This document shows, one piece after another, positions 1-9,326 of a stretch of DNA of 43,156 nucleotides. The notes below the pieces were generated by a model. That model ran no database searches, was not told where the DNA came from, and was given only the letters and a program-made list of their open reading frames with translations. The stretch is from the NCBI GenBank assembly GCA_027331445.1, contig DAHWUD010000001.1, positions 1 through 43,156 of the forward strand, written 5' to 3'. This stretch comes from Candidatus Amesbacteria bacterium. Its GTDB lineage: Bacteria; Patescibacteriota; Microgenomatia; CAZETR01; Amesbacteraceae. Each line of letters opens with the position of its first letter. Positions within the stretch are counted from its first letter, which is position 1. Made by a program: the position numbers and the translations under genes.

Positions 1-1
1 T

Positions 2-3000
2 ACTTTTTCCGGTTGGCAAAAGGCCACACTGGTCTATTTGGCCTGTATTCTCATAATTTGCCTCCTTATCTCCCCTCAGGCCACCGCCATCGTTTTCATG
101 GGTCTTCTGACCGCGATTTATTTTGTTGACATTTTCTTTAATCTCTACCTGGTGACCAGAAGTCTGCGCTCTCCGCCGGAATATTCTTTTAGCCCCCCAG
201 AACTTGCCCGTCTCAAAGACTCTGATCTGCCTGTTTATTCCATCCTCTGCCCCCTGTATCGCGAAGCCCGGGTCTTACCCCAGTTTCTGGCCTCCCTGGC
301 CGCTCTGGATTGGCCCCAGTCCAAACTGGATGTTCTCCTGTTATTGGAAGAGGATGACCGGGAGACTTTAGAAGCCGTTCAAAAACTGGTCCTGCCGTCG
401 TTTGCCCGCATCATCGTCGTTCCCAATTCCCAACCCAAGACCAAGCCCAAGGCCTGCAATTACGGCTTAGCCTTTGCCCGCGGGGAATACATAGTCATTT
501 ATGACGCCGAGGACCGGCCTGAACCTGCCCAGCTTAAAAAGGCCTTCCTGGCCTTTCAGACTACCCCGGCCAAAATTGTTTGCCTGCAGGCCAAGCTCAA
601 TTATTACAATCCCCGTCACAACCTTTTAACCCGGATGTTTACTGCTGAATATTCTCTCTGGTTTGATATTATCCTTCCCGGTCTGCAGTCCATCAATACC
701 GCCATCCCGCTGGGCGGGACCTCCAATCATTTCAAAACCGCAATTCTGCAAAAGCTGCACGGCTGGGACGCCTTCAATGTAACCGAAGACTGTGACCTGG
801 GGGCCAGATTGTTTAAGTTGGGGTACCAAACCGCCATTATCGACTCCACCACCCTGGAAGAGGCCAACAGCCGCCTGGGCAATTGGTTAAGGCAGCGCTC
901 CCGCTGGATAAAGGGTTATATCCAGACTTATCTGGTCCACAACCGCGACCCCATCCAGTTTGTCAAAGACAACGGTATTCACGCCTTCATTTTCCAGGTC
1001 GTCGTCGGGGGCAAGATTGCTTTCATGCTGATTAACCCCCTGCTTTGGCTGGCCACCATTTCCTATTTCACTCTTTATCGGTTCGTGGGCCCGGCCATTA
1101 CCGCCCTCTTTCCCCCGGTGATTTTTTACATGGCCGTTTTTTCCCTGGTCTTCGGCAACTTCCTTTTCCTCTACTATTATATGATCGGCTGCGCCAAACG
1201 CGGTCATTGGGAATTGGTCAAATACGTCTACTTCGTCCCCTTCTATTGGCTGTTGGTGAGCGTCGCCGCCTTTAAGGCCGTTTTCCAACTGGTTTTTCGT
1301 CCCCACTACTGGGAAAAAACCATCCACGGTTTCCATCTCTCCCCTGCCGCAGTGGCCGAAGTCGCCCAAGGTATCCCCGCCAAAAGATTTTATAAATTGC
1401 CCAAATTCGCTCCCGAACTGGCAGCTGGCTTTATTCTCATCGTTTCTTCGGGTATCGCCGGAGTCATTAATCTTCTCACCAACACTTTTTTGGGCCGCAA
1501 TCTGAATCTGGCAGATTTTGGTCTCATCAGTTTGATCACCAGTCTGTTTACCCTCTCCAAGGTCCCCTTAGGAGCCCTGTCTCAGACTGTCACCTATAAA
1601 AGCGGTTATCTATTGGGAAAATATAAATCTGCCGTGGGCAGCTTCTGGCGGTTTACACGACGCCGCATCCTCTACGTTTCTCTACTGGCCACCGTCGCCT
1701 GGGCTTTTCTGATTCCTTTTCTTTCCGGCTACTTTCATTCATCTTCCTACCTACCGTTTATCCTGTTTACCCCATTTCTGATCATTAGCGGCTTGGCCGC
1801 CGTAGACAGCGGTTATCTCACCGGCAATCTGAAATTTGTTATCCTGGCCGTTCTCACCTTGGCTGACGCCGTGATTAGGTTTGTATTTTCCTGGATTTTT
1901 GTCAGAATCGGACATTCGGAACTGGTTTTTGCTACCATACCCATCTCTGCCATGGCCACCTTCCTTATCGGCTGGGCTTGTGCTGTAGCCCTGTCTCACA
2001 AATCCGTCCATCCGCAGGAAAAGACAGTCAACCGTTTCCCGGAGCGTTTTTTTGGTTCCTCCATCCTCTTCCGCATTTCCTCCGTGGCCTTCATCAGTCT
2101 TGATTTGATTTTAGCCAAGCACTTTCTGTCTCCCGATGCCGCCGGACAGTATTCCCTACTGTCACTAGCCGGAAAAATGGTTTTCTTTGCCGGGGGCATG
2201 TTTTCCCAATTTATTACCCCGGTCATTAGTCATTCTGAAGGAGCCGGCCGCAACTCCCGCCGCACCTTTTATAAACTGTTAGCCGTTACCTCTCTCGCTT
2301 CTCTGATCGCCCTTTTGTTTATAGGCGTGGGAGGCGAAATTACAGTTCCCCTTATCTTCGGCCCCAAATCAAACGCCATCCTGGGTCTATTACCTGGATT
2401 CACCATAGCCATGGCCGCTTTCGCAGTTTCTACCAGCATTATCAATTTTCACCAAATCCGACATCAATACCTCTTCCCTGTCATCGGTTTTATTTTCGTG
2501 CTTCTTCAGTGGCTGTTTATGACTCTTTATCACGCCGATGTGGCAGCTTTTGTTTCCGTCATGTATTACCTCTCTCTATCGCAGTTGGTTGTCTTACTGA
2601 CCGCCCACGTTTTTGCTGACAAACTTTCAGCCCTGACCCAAAATTTCCTGGACTTCTTGGGAGTGTTTGAACAGCCCTTTAGGTTGACAGCCCCAACCCC
2701 GGGGAAACTACGTATCTTAATTTACAACTGGCGGGATACCAGACATAAATGGGGTGGGGGAGCCGAGGTCTATTTACACGAAATTGCCAAAAGATGGGTT
2801 GCCTCCGGTCACCAGGTAGTCTGGTTTTGCGGCAACGACCATAAGAGCCCTCGCCAGGAAACCCTGGACGGTATCCAAATCATTCGCCGGGGCGGTTTTT
2901 TCACCGTTTATGTTTGGGCCGTTATTTATTACCTGGTCCACTTCCGCGGCCGTTTTGATGTTGTCATCGATTCCGAAAACGGCATTCCTTTTTTCACCCC

Positions 3001-3850
3001 CCTTTACGTTAAAGAATCCAAATTCTTACTGGTTCATCATGTCCACCAAAACGTTTTTCTCGAACATTTGCACTTCCCCTTGTCTTATCTGGCCGTATTT
3101 TTAGAAACTAAACTCATGCCAGCGGTCTACCGTCATCAAAAAATCATCACTGTTTCTCAGTCTTCCCAATCGGACCTAAAACAGTTTTTCCCCGAATCGG
3201 ATATCTCGATCGTTAACCCCGGTATAGATTCATCGCGGTTTGCTCCTGCCAAAAAGACTCCATATCAATCCTTTCTCTATCTGGGTCGAATTCGCCCTTA
3301 CAAAAACGTTGATGTGGCCATCAGAGCCTTTGCCTTAGTCGCCAAGTTGCATCCCCAAGCCCGGTTAACCATTGCCGGCTGGGGCGAAGATATAGATAAA
3401 TTAAAACAACTCACCCAAACATTGCAAATTGAAAAATCGGTTGATTTCCTCTCCAGAGTTACGGAAGAATCTAAAGTCAGGCTTATGGCTGCCAGTTGGG
3501 TGGTGGTTCAGCCTTCGTCTTTTGAAGGTTGGGGAATTACAGTTATAGAAGCAAATGCCACTGGCACTCCGGTTATAGCCTCGGACGTCATTGGCCTGAG
3601 AGATTCCGTCGTCAACCAGGAAACCGGTATTCTGGTCCCCGCTAAAGATGTCGGCGGCTTTGCCAGCGCTATGGAATATCTCATTACTCACAAATCCCGC
3701 CTGTCAACCTTATCCGCCGCAGCTCAAGTCTGGTCCCGAAACTTTGATTGGGATACCAACGCCCAAAAGTTCCTAGCTATGATTGAGCCTCTCCAAAGGT
3801 TAAGTTTCCCCATCATATCTAAAAATCTCTTATTTGCCGAGCCGGATTAG
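2..3850 (+). CDS. Fusion protein: N-terminal GT2 (cellulose-synthase-like) + polysaccharide flippase (Wzx/MATE-like) + C-terminal GT4; 5' end runs off window
   Basis: ORF track starts at an internal TTG (38), but the frame is open back to base 2. GT2 motifs YDAEDRPEP, GGTSNHF, TEDCDLGARL, QRSRWIKGY; multi-TM middle (approx aa 455-860); GT4 part RILIYNWRDTRHKWGGGAEVYLHEI, YLGRIRPYKNVDVAIRAF, EGWGITVIEANATGTPVIASDV. Confidence 0.9.
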   Translation, partial: TFSGWQKATLVYLACILIICLLISPQATAIVFMGLLTAIYFVDIFFNLYLVTRSLRSPPEYSFSPPELARLKDSDLPVYSILCPLYREARVLPQFLASLAALDWPQSKLDVLLLLEEDDRETLEAVQKLVLPSFARIIVVPNSQPKTKPKACNYGLAFARGEYIVIYDAEDRPEPAQLKKAFLAFQTTPAKIVCLQAKLNYYNPRHNLLTRMFTAEYSLWFDIILPGLQSINTAIPLGGTSNHFKTAILQKLHGWDAFNVTEDCDLGARLFKLGYQTAIIDSTTLEEANSRLGNWLRQRSRWIKGYIQTYLVHNRDPIQFVKDNGIHAFIFQVVVGGKIAFMLINPLLWLATISYFTLYRFVGPAITALFPPVIFYMAVFSLVFGNFLFLYYYMIGCAKRGHWELVKYVYFVPFYWLLVSVAAFKAVFQLVFRPHYWEKTIHGFHLSPAAVAEVAQGIPAKRFYKLPKFAPELAAGFILIVSSGIAGVINLLTNTFLGRNLNLADFGLISLITSLFTLSKVPLGALSQTVTYKSGYLLGKYKSAVGSFWRFTRRRILYVSLLATVAWAFLIPFLSGYFHSSSYLPFILFTPFLIISGLAAVDSGYLTGNLKFVILAVLTLADAVIRFVFSWIFVRIGHSELVFATIPISAMATFLIGWACAVALSHKSVHPQEKTVNRFPERFFGSSILFRISSVAFISLDLILAKHFLSPDAAGQYSLLSLAGKMVFFAGGMFSQFITPVISHSEGAGRNSRRTFYKLLAVTSLASLIALLFIGVGGEITVPLIFGPKSNAILGLLPGFTIAMAAFAVSTSIINFHQIRHQYLFPVIGFIFVLLQWLFMTLYHADVAAFVSVMYYLSLSQLVVLLTAHVFADKLSALTQNFLDFLGVFEQPFRLTAPTPGKLRILIYNWRDTRHKWGGGAEVYLHEIAKRWVASGHQVVWFCGNDHKSPRQETLDGIQIIRRGGFFTVYVWAVIYYLVHFRGRFDVVIDSENGIPFFTPLYVKESKFLLVHHVHQNVFLEHLHFPLSYLAVFLETKLMPAVYRHQKIITVSQSSQSDLKQFFPESDISIVNPGIDSSRFAPAKKTPYQSFLYLGRIRPYKNVDVAIRAFALVAKLHPQARLTIAGWGEDIDKLKQLTQTLQIEKSVDFLSRVTEESKVRLMAASWVVVQPSSFEGWGITVIEANATGTPVIASDVIGLRDSVVNQETGILVPAKDVGGFASAMEYLITHKSRLSTLSAAAQVWSRNFDWDTNAQKFLAMIEPLQRLSFPIISKNLLFAEPD

Positions 3851-3868
3851 AAATCCTCGAAAATCTAT

Positions 3869-4966
3869 ATGAAGAAAATTATAGTTTCGACATATGATGA
3901 TATTCATAACCCCTTTTATGGTGGAGGTGGGGCAATAGCTATTCATGAAATTTTCAAACGTCTGGCGGCCAGTTATTTCATCACTGTAATAACAGGAAAA
4001 TATCCCGGCTGCAAAGATCGGGAAACCATAGACGATATAAACTACATTCGCGTCGGCAGCCGCGTAAATTTACCTCGTGTCAGTCAGATAATTTATCAAC
4101 TCCTGCTTCCGATCGAAGCCCTAAGATTAGATTATGACCTTTGGATTGAGAGTTTCACTCCGCCTTTTTCTGTCTCCCTTTTGCCGTTTATTGTCAAGAC
4201 CAAGCTTATTGGCTTAGTTCACATGCTCGGTGCTGCTGATATGAAAAGGAAATACCACTTGCCATTTGATGTTGTCGAAAACTTTGGTCTCAGGTTTTAC
4301 AAATTTATCATTTCCCCTTCAGAATTAAATTCTGCCAAAATCAGACTGCTTTACCCACGGGCAGACATCGTTACCATCATGAATGGTATAGCACCTATTG
4401 CCGGAATTGATCCCTCGGCTCCAAAAACTCACATAACATTTTTAGGCAGATTGGAAATTAACCAAAAAGGTTTGGATTTACTTCCCCACGCCTATAAAAA
4501 AATATCCAGGAAAATCATTTATCCCCTTCTCATTGCCGGCAACGGCGAACAAAGGGAAATTAACCGCCTCCGGAAGCTCATTTGCCAGTTAGACCTTGAG
4601 TCTCAAGTCCGATTGGTGGGCAGAGTGACGGGTACCACTGAGGCCAAACTTCTTAGTCAGACCCTCATTCTTGTTATCCCTTCAAGATTTGAAACCTTTT
4701 CCCTGGTCGCAATAGAAGCCATTGTCACACATATCCCCATAATCACGTTTGATATAGAAGGCATGAAGTGGTTTCCCAAAAGTTGTGGCATTAAGGTTGC
4801 TCCCTTCAATACAACTAGCTTCGGAGGCTCCATGCTCAAACTCAGCCGCGATAAAAGTCGCCTCCAGCAATTGATTCAGAACGAAAATCGCGAAGCGCAC
4901 AACTATTCCTGGGACAGGACCTCTCAAGCCTACGCCCGTTATATTAGTCAAGTCTGTGCTAACTAG
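3869..4966 (+). CDS. Glycosyltransferase family 4
   Basis: GGGGAIAIHEIFKRLA N-terminus; FLGRLEINQKGLDLLPHAYKKI; IPSRFETFSLVAIEAIVTHIPIITFDIEG. Confidence 0.85.
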   Translation: MKKIIVSTYDDIHNPFYGGGGAIAIHEIFKRLAASYFITVITGKYPGCKDRETIDDINYIRVGSRVNLPRVSQIIYQLLLPIEALRLDYDLWIESFTPPFSVSLLPFIVKTKLIGLVHMLGAADMKRKYHLPFDVVENFGLRFYKFIISPSELNSAKIRLLYPRADIVTIMNGIAPIAGIDPSAPKTHITFLGRLEINQKGLDLLPHAYKKISRKIIYPLLIAGNGEQREINRLRKLICQLDLESQVRLVGRVTGTTEAKLLSQTLILVIPSRFETFSLVAIEAIVTHIPIITFDIEGMKWFPKSCGIKVAPFNTTSFGGSMLKLSRDKSRLQQLIQNENREAHNYSWDRTSQAYARYISQVCAN

Positions 4967-4967
4967 T

Positions 4968-5951
4968 ATGAAACTTTCTCAATTTATTACCACCACTGAT
5001 ACTCAATTCCTCATCAGTCGGGTGCGGGATATCTTTTACCAGCCTCAAGCTACATCAATACCTGAAAATAGTTTTCGCCAACTTCCCAGTCAGATAGGAA
5101 AATTCTACCTCAAGAAAATTGTCAAATATCATAAGCCAGTCAACTTGTACGTCTTTGGATATTATGAGCAAAAAAACGGGATAAAAGCCTTTGCCAAAGC
5201 CTGGGTCGGCTATCAGCATAATAGCGCCTATTACTGGCTGAAGCATGAATCAGAAGCGGTCGCCGTCTTAAATTGTGCGCAAAAATACAAAACCGATAAA
5301 TTTGCCGTTCCCCGCATCCTGTCAGTCTATGAGGACAGCCATCATCTTGTCATTTTGTTTCAACGAGTCATGTCCCCTTCTGATAAATTCACTCAGAAAA
5401 AACTTGTTCAGTTATATGACGGAGCTATATCCTTTATTGATAAAACTGGTCGGAAAATTTATTCTCAGCTATCGGATAAAGTATTGAACATCTCCGCATT
5501 GCAAATTCTTGTCAGTTTGCCAGTCATTACGATCGGAGCTATTTATAAACACCCGCAACTATTTTCCAAGATACTCCGCATGCAGATTTTTATCTACCGG
5601 CATTCGCATGCCTTATTATCCGAAACATGGAAAGACTTGGTTCATCGCGATCTCCGGTACAGCATTTTGGTTTCCAAAGGAAAAAATTATATTGTTGACT
5701 GGCAGACAGTCGCATTTTCTCATCGATACCTTGAATTAGCGCAGTTACTGCACACCAGCACTGAACAAAATAAATTTCCTTCATTCCTGCTTCGATTGCA
5801 TTTGTTTTCAGAGATATTTAAATCGTCTTCCAATATAGCGTTATTTAAATGCCTGTCATTTTATGTATCATTGGTCGAACTCGCTCTGGTAAATACCAAA
5901 TCTGTCACCGATGAAACATTATTTATCAACCAGATTTCAGCCCTCAATTAA
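4968..5951 (+). CDS. Aminoglycoside-phosphotransferase/protein-kinase-like fold protein (divergent)
   Basis: HRDLRYSILVSKGKNYIVDWQTVAF resembles the APH/kinase catalytic loop plus DxQ/DFG-equivalent Asp. ATG at 4968 preferred over GTG at 4956. Confidence 0.6.
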   Translation: MKLSQFITTTDTQFLISRVRDIFYQPQATSIPENSFRQLPSQIGKFYLKKIVKYHKPVNLYVFGYYEQKNGIKAFAKAWVGYQHNSAYYWLKHESEAVAVLNCAQKYKTDKFAVPRILSVYEDSHHLVILFQRVMSPSDKFTQKKLVQLYDGAISFIDKTGRKIYSQLSDKVLNISALQILVSLPVITIGAIYKHPQLFSKILRMQIFIYRHSHALLSETWKDLVHRDLRYSILVSKGKNYIVDWQTVAFSHRYLELAQLLHTSTEQNKFPSFLLRLHLFSEIFKSSSNIALFKCLSFYVSLVELALVNTKSVTDETLFINQISALN

Positions 5952-5958
5952 TTCAGAT

Positions 5959-6714
5959 ATGAATCGCATAATAAAAAAGATAATTTCCACTAAATCTGCC
6001 TGCTATTTTATCTCCCCGCATTTTGACGATGCGATTCTTTCCTGTGGATCGTTGATGCATGAATTATCAGGAAAAGTTCCTCTGACAGTTATCAATGTCT
6101 TTACAGCTGCTCATAAAGGCCCCTATACCATATCCGCTAAACAGTTCCTTAAGCTCTCAGGATTTAGAAATCAGGGTCTGGAACTTTTTGCCACCCGAGC
6201 CGAGGAAGACCGAAAAGCTCTTTATTGGGTTCATGCTCGTATTATCAACCTTGGATTAACAGCTGACCAATTCAGATTAAAGCCGACACCTCATTTCCTG
6301 GGAAAGATTTTTCCTGAACTTAACCACATTTACCCCACATATAGATGGCACGTACTTGGCCGTATTTCCAAATCCGATAATGCTGAAAAAATTCTCACCA
6401 CCAAATTGAGAAATTTTCAAAATCCTCGTGCCGTCTTCTTTATTCCCATGGGGATTGGTGGTCACGTTGACCACCGGATTGTCCGCCAAGTTGCCCAAAA
6501 ACTTTTTTCTCACCTCGTTCTTTACTCGGATTTTCCATACAACGTGCGCTGCCATAATTATGGTTGTGAAGAATTACCTTGGCGCCGTGTTGAACTTGAC
6601 TTCTCTTCCATGAACAAGAAATTAATAGGTATGTATAAAACTCAAATCAAAGGGCTGTTCCCTCAAGGTAAAATTCCGGACCATAAAGAAGTTTATTTCC
6701 ATAAAGATATCTAA
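5959..6714 (+). CDS. PIG-L family (GlcNAc-PI de-N-acetylase-like) deacetylase
   Basis: SPHFDDAILSCGSLMHEL (PHxDDA motif) and MGIGGHVDHRIVRQVA (HxxH zinc motif). ATG at 5959 follows the upstream stop. Confidence 0.85.
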   Translation: MNRIIKKIISTKSACYFISPHFDDAILSCGSLMHELSGKVPLTVINVFTAAHKGPYTISAKQFLKLSGFRNQGLELFATRAEEDRKALYWVHARIINLGLTADQFRLKPTPHFLGKIFPELNHIYPTYRWHVLGRISKSDNAEKILTTKLRNFQNPRAVFFIPMGIGGHVDHRIVRQVAQKLFSHLVLYSDFPYNVRCHNYGCEELPWRRVELDFSSMNKKLIGMYKTQIKGLFPQGKIPDHKEVYFHKDI

Positions 6715-6716
6715 CT

Positions 6717-6896
6717 ATGCACATCGTCAAATACAGATCACTAGATGAATCGTTTCCAAAAAACTGGCGGACCCTCTGGGAAGCGGACCCCAGGGCAGGA
6801 TATGTCAATGGACCACAGTGGTTTATATCAGTTCTTCAATCATTCAAACATAACCAGTTTCTCAATCTGAAAAAAGGATTTTCTTATGCGATTTAA
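6717..6896 (+). pseudogene. 59-aa remnant resembling the N-terminus of a FemAB/CelD-type (GNAT) acetyltransferase
   Basis: Own translation: MHIVKYRSLDESFPKNWRTLWEADPRAGYVNGPQWFISVLQSFKHNQFLNLKKGFSYAI*. The W..LW..DP.A.. ..PQWF pattern is typical of CelD/Acetyltransf_6 N-termini; the ORF then stops. Below the ORF-track length cut-off. Confidence 0.45.
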
Positions 6897-7821
6897 AATG
6901 ACCAAACCCCCGACCATCACCATCGGCATTCCAGCCTACAACGAGCAGGCAAATATCGGCCATCTCTTGGACTCAATCATCCTCCAATCTGAGACAAATT
7001 TTGCTCTCAATCGAATTCTGGTCGTCTGTGATGGCTGTACCGATGAAACAGGGGGCATCGCCAGACAAAAGGCACTGCTTGATCATCGCATCCAAGTAGT
7101 GGACGACAAAAGACGGTCGGGAAAGTTAAAACGGCTGGAACAAATATATGCCGCTAATCGCAGTGATATCCTTTTGGTTCTTGACGCAGACGTCTTTCTG
7201 CCCCGCCGGGACTTTTTGCAGCACATTATTTCCGGATTTGACTCTTTCGCCGTCGGCCTAGTCGGTGGTCACAGCCAGCCTGTTCCTGGCCAATCTTTAG
7301 CTGGTAAATTACTTGTTGGTCGGTCCCGCGTCTGGCAACTGATCCGTACGACGTATCTTCATGGTAACAACGTTTACAACAGTCGCGGTTGCTGTTTAGC
7401 AATGAGGAAAAGCTTTGCTAGGTCGGTTCATTTTCCCTCTGATATCGCATCGGATTCACAATATCTCTACTTCTTGGCCATTCATAACGGTTGGTTATTT
7501 AAGTTTTCTTCCCCCGCCGTCGTCTATTATCGCGAGCCGGAATCACTGACCGACTACTCTACCCAAAGGACTCGGTCCCGATCTGAAAAAAACCTGCTTA
7601 CCAAATATTTCGGACTCGAAATTCTTTCAGCCTATAAGATTCCTGTGAAATTCAAAATCGCCGCAGCATTTGCCTGCTTAATCACTAGTCCTTTCTATAC
7701 CTTCGTTGGGGTGGTCTTTAATTTCGTGTTCAATTACATTTATCTTCCTCGGCAAAAATTCTCTTCGGATGGGCAAATTTGGCACGTAGCTAACACTACT
7801 AAACAAATTATTAAATTATGA
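6886..7821 (+). CDS. Glycosyltransferase family 2
   Basis: TITIGIPAYNEQANIGHLLDSI; VVCDGCTDETGG; LLVLDADVFLPRRD. Alternative ATG at 6898. Confidence 0.9.
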   Translation: MRFKMTKPPTITIGIPAYNEQANIGHLLDSIILQSETNFALNRILVVCDGCTDETGGIARQKALLDHRIQVVDDKRRSGKLKRLEQIYAANRSDILLVLDADVFLPRRDFLQHIISGFDSFAVGLVGGHSQPVPGQSLAGKLLVGRSRVWQLIRTTYLHGNNVYNSRGCCLAMRKSFARSVHFPSDIASDSQYLYFLAIHNGWLFKFSSPAVVYYREPESLTDYSTQRTRSRSEKNLLTKYFGLEILSAYKIPVKFKIAAAFACLITSPFYTFVGVVFNFVFNYIYLPRQKFSSDGQIWHVANTTKQIIKL

Positions 7822-9326
7822 AAATCCTTACCAGAATCAAAAAAAATTCTTTAAATCCGGCCCTTTTCCTGGTCGGGCTTTTGCTTTTGAGCCTGCTTGT
7901 CAAAGGTCAGCCCGGCCCGCAGGGCATTAGGTACCAGCATGGTTATGACACCTCCGTCGGCAGCCCTTTTGAATCCTCAAATAGTTCCGCCCGATATGCT
8001 TTGACGGAAGCGATAGCCAAATATCACACGATTTATTTCGACATTCAGGAAGCAGTTTTCTCACTGCCGGACCTGGCAGGTCATGGAGAGAGATATTATC
8101 CGATTTTCACTCCCGGCATCTCTTTTCTCGCCGTCCCTTTCTATTGGCTGGGAAATCTGTTCGGTTATCCCCAAATCGGGGCGTATTTTTCCACCCTGAT
8201 TATTTCTCTGCTCGACATCTTTCTGATTGCCAAAATTTCCCAAAAACTCGGCGGGGGCAAAGTAGCTTCTCTTTTGGGCGGTTTTACCTTCTTGTTTGCT
8301 ACTAATGCCCTGTCTTATTCGCTGACTCTGACCCAGCATCTGGCCGGTTCGTTTGTGATTCTGCTGGCCATACTGAGCCTGACCTGGGACCGGAATTTCA
8401 AAAACAATCTGATTTTCGGAGTCCTCGTCGGCATTGGGGCTCTGTTTGATATCCCTAACGTCCTGGCCCTCCTCCCCGCCCTTTTCTACGTCCTTTCCCG
8501 GCATATTCATATTGCTGAATACTCAAATCGGCTGAAAATATCCATCCGCCCGTCGCTGTTTGTTCTGGCTTTAGGTGTCCTCCCCTTGGTGGCGGTATTT
8601 TTTTGGTACAACCTGGCCACCACCGGTTCGGCCCTCTCAGTTGCCCAGTTTGGCGGCCGGGTTAAGTCTTTTCAGCCGGTAAATATTGCTCCCAAGGCTT
8701 CTATTGTGCATGGCCCACAGCTTCTGACCTACAATCCCCGCGAGATGGTCCAGGGCCTATATATCCTGATTGTCAGCAATGAGCGCGGCTGGTTTTATTA
8801 CAATCCCATTATCGCCGTCGGGTTGTTGGGCTTGATCCTGGGCTATAGGAAATCTCAATCCAAGAGCTTTTTCGTTTTGCTGTTTTCAACTATCCTCATG
8901 ATCATCGTCCCATATTCAATGTTCGGGGACCCTTGGGGCGGCTGGTCTTTCGGAGCCAGGTATTTGATCCCCGCCTCGGCCGTTGCCTGCATCGGCATTG
9001 GCCTGGCCGTTTCCTACATTCGTCCCAAAATTTTACTTCCCTTCATTTTTATTCCCCTTTTGGCCCTAAGCCTTTACATTAATATTCTGGGTGCCCTGAC
9101 TACGGCTCAGATTCCTCCCAAACAGGAAGCCCAATACCTTTCCACCCACATCCCATACACTTATAAATACAACCAGCAGCTGATCAAAAATGATACCAGC
9201 TCTCTGGCCTATCATCTCCTGTTTTCCGACTATGTGACCCCTCAGACTTATTTCTATCTTTATCTGGGCCTCCTTCTGGTTGGTTTAACTGGCCTGTTTA
9301 TTTACTCGCTCTTTGAAAAGCCATGA
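7818..9326 (+). CDS. Multi-TM membrane protein, GT-C/PMT-like
   Basis: Many hydrophobic segments; large first loop; ATGA overlap with upstream GT2. Confidence 0.65.
   Translation: MKILTRIKKNSLNPALFLVGLLLLSLLVKGQPGPQGIRYQHGYDTSVGSPFESSNSSARYALTEAIAKYHTIYFDIQEAVFSLPDLAGHGERYYPIFTPGISFLAVPFYWLGNLFGYPQIGAYFSTLIISLLDIFLIAKISQKLGGGKVASLLGGFTFLFATNALSYSLTLTQHLAGSFVILLAILSLTWDRNFKNNLIFGVLVGIGALFDIPNVLALLPALFYVLSRHIHIAEYSNRLKISIRPSLFVLALGVLPLVAVFFWYNLATTGSALSVAQFGGRVKSFQPVNIAPKASIVHGPQLLTYNPREMVQGLYILIVSNERGWFYYNPIIAVGLLGLILGYRKSQSKSFFVLLFSTILMIIVPYSMFGDPWGGWSFGARYLIPASAVACIGIGLAVSYIRPKILLPFIFIPLLALSLYINILGALTTAQIPPKQEAQYLSTHIPYTYKYNQQLIKNDTSSLAYHLLFSDYVTPQTYFYLYLGLLLVGLTGLFIYSLFEKP

Noticed and set aside
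887-1369. Long antisense ORFs on the minus strand (e.g. 887-1369, 8061-8510, 10310-10825, 31204-31854, 40884-41645)
   Set aside because: Each mirrors a clearly coding + strand gene; low-complexity, charge/Gly-rich translations with no family motifs, as expected from the C-rich codon usage.
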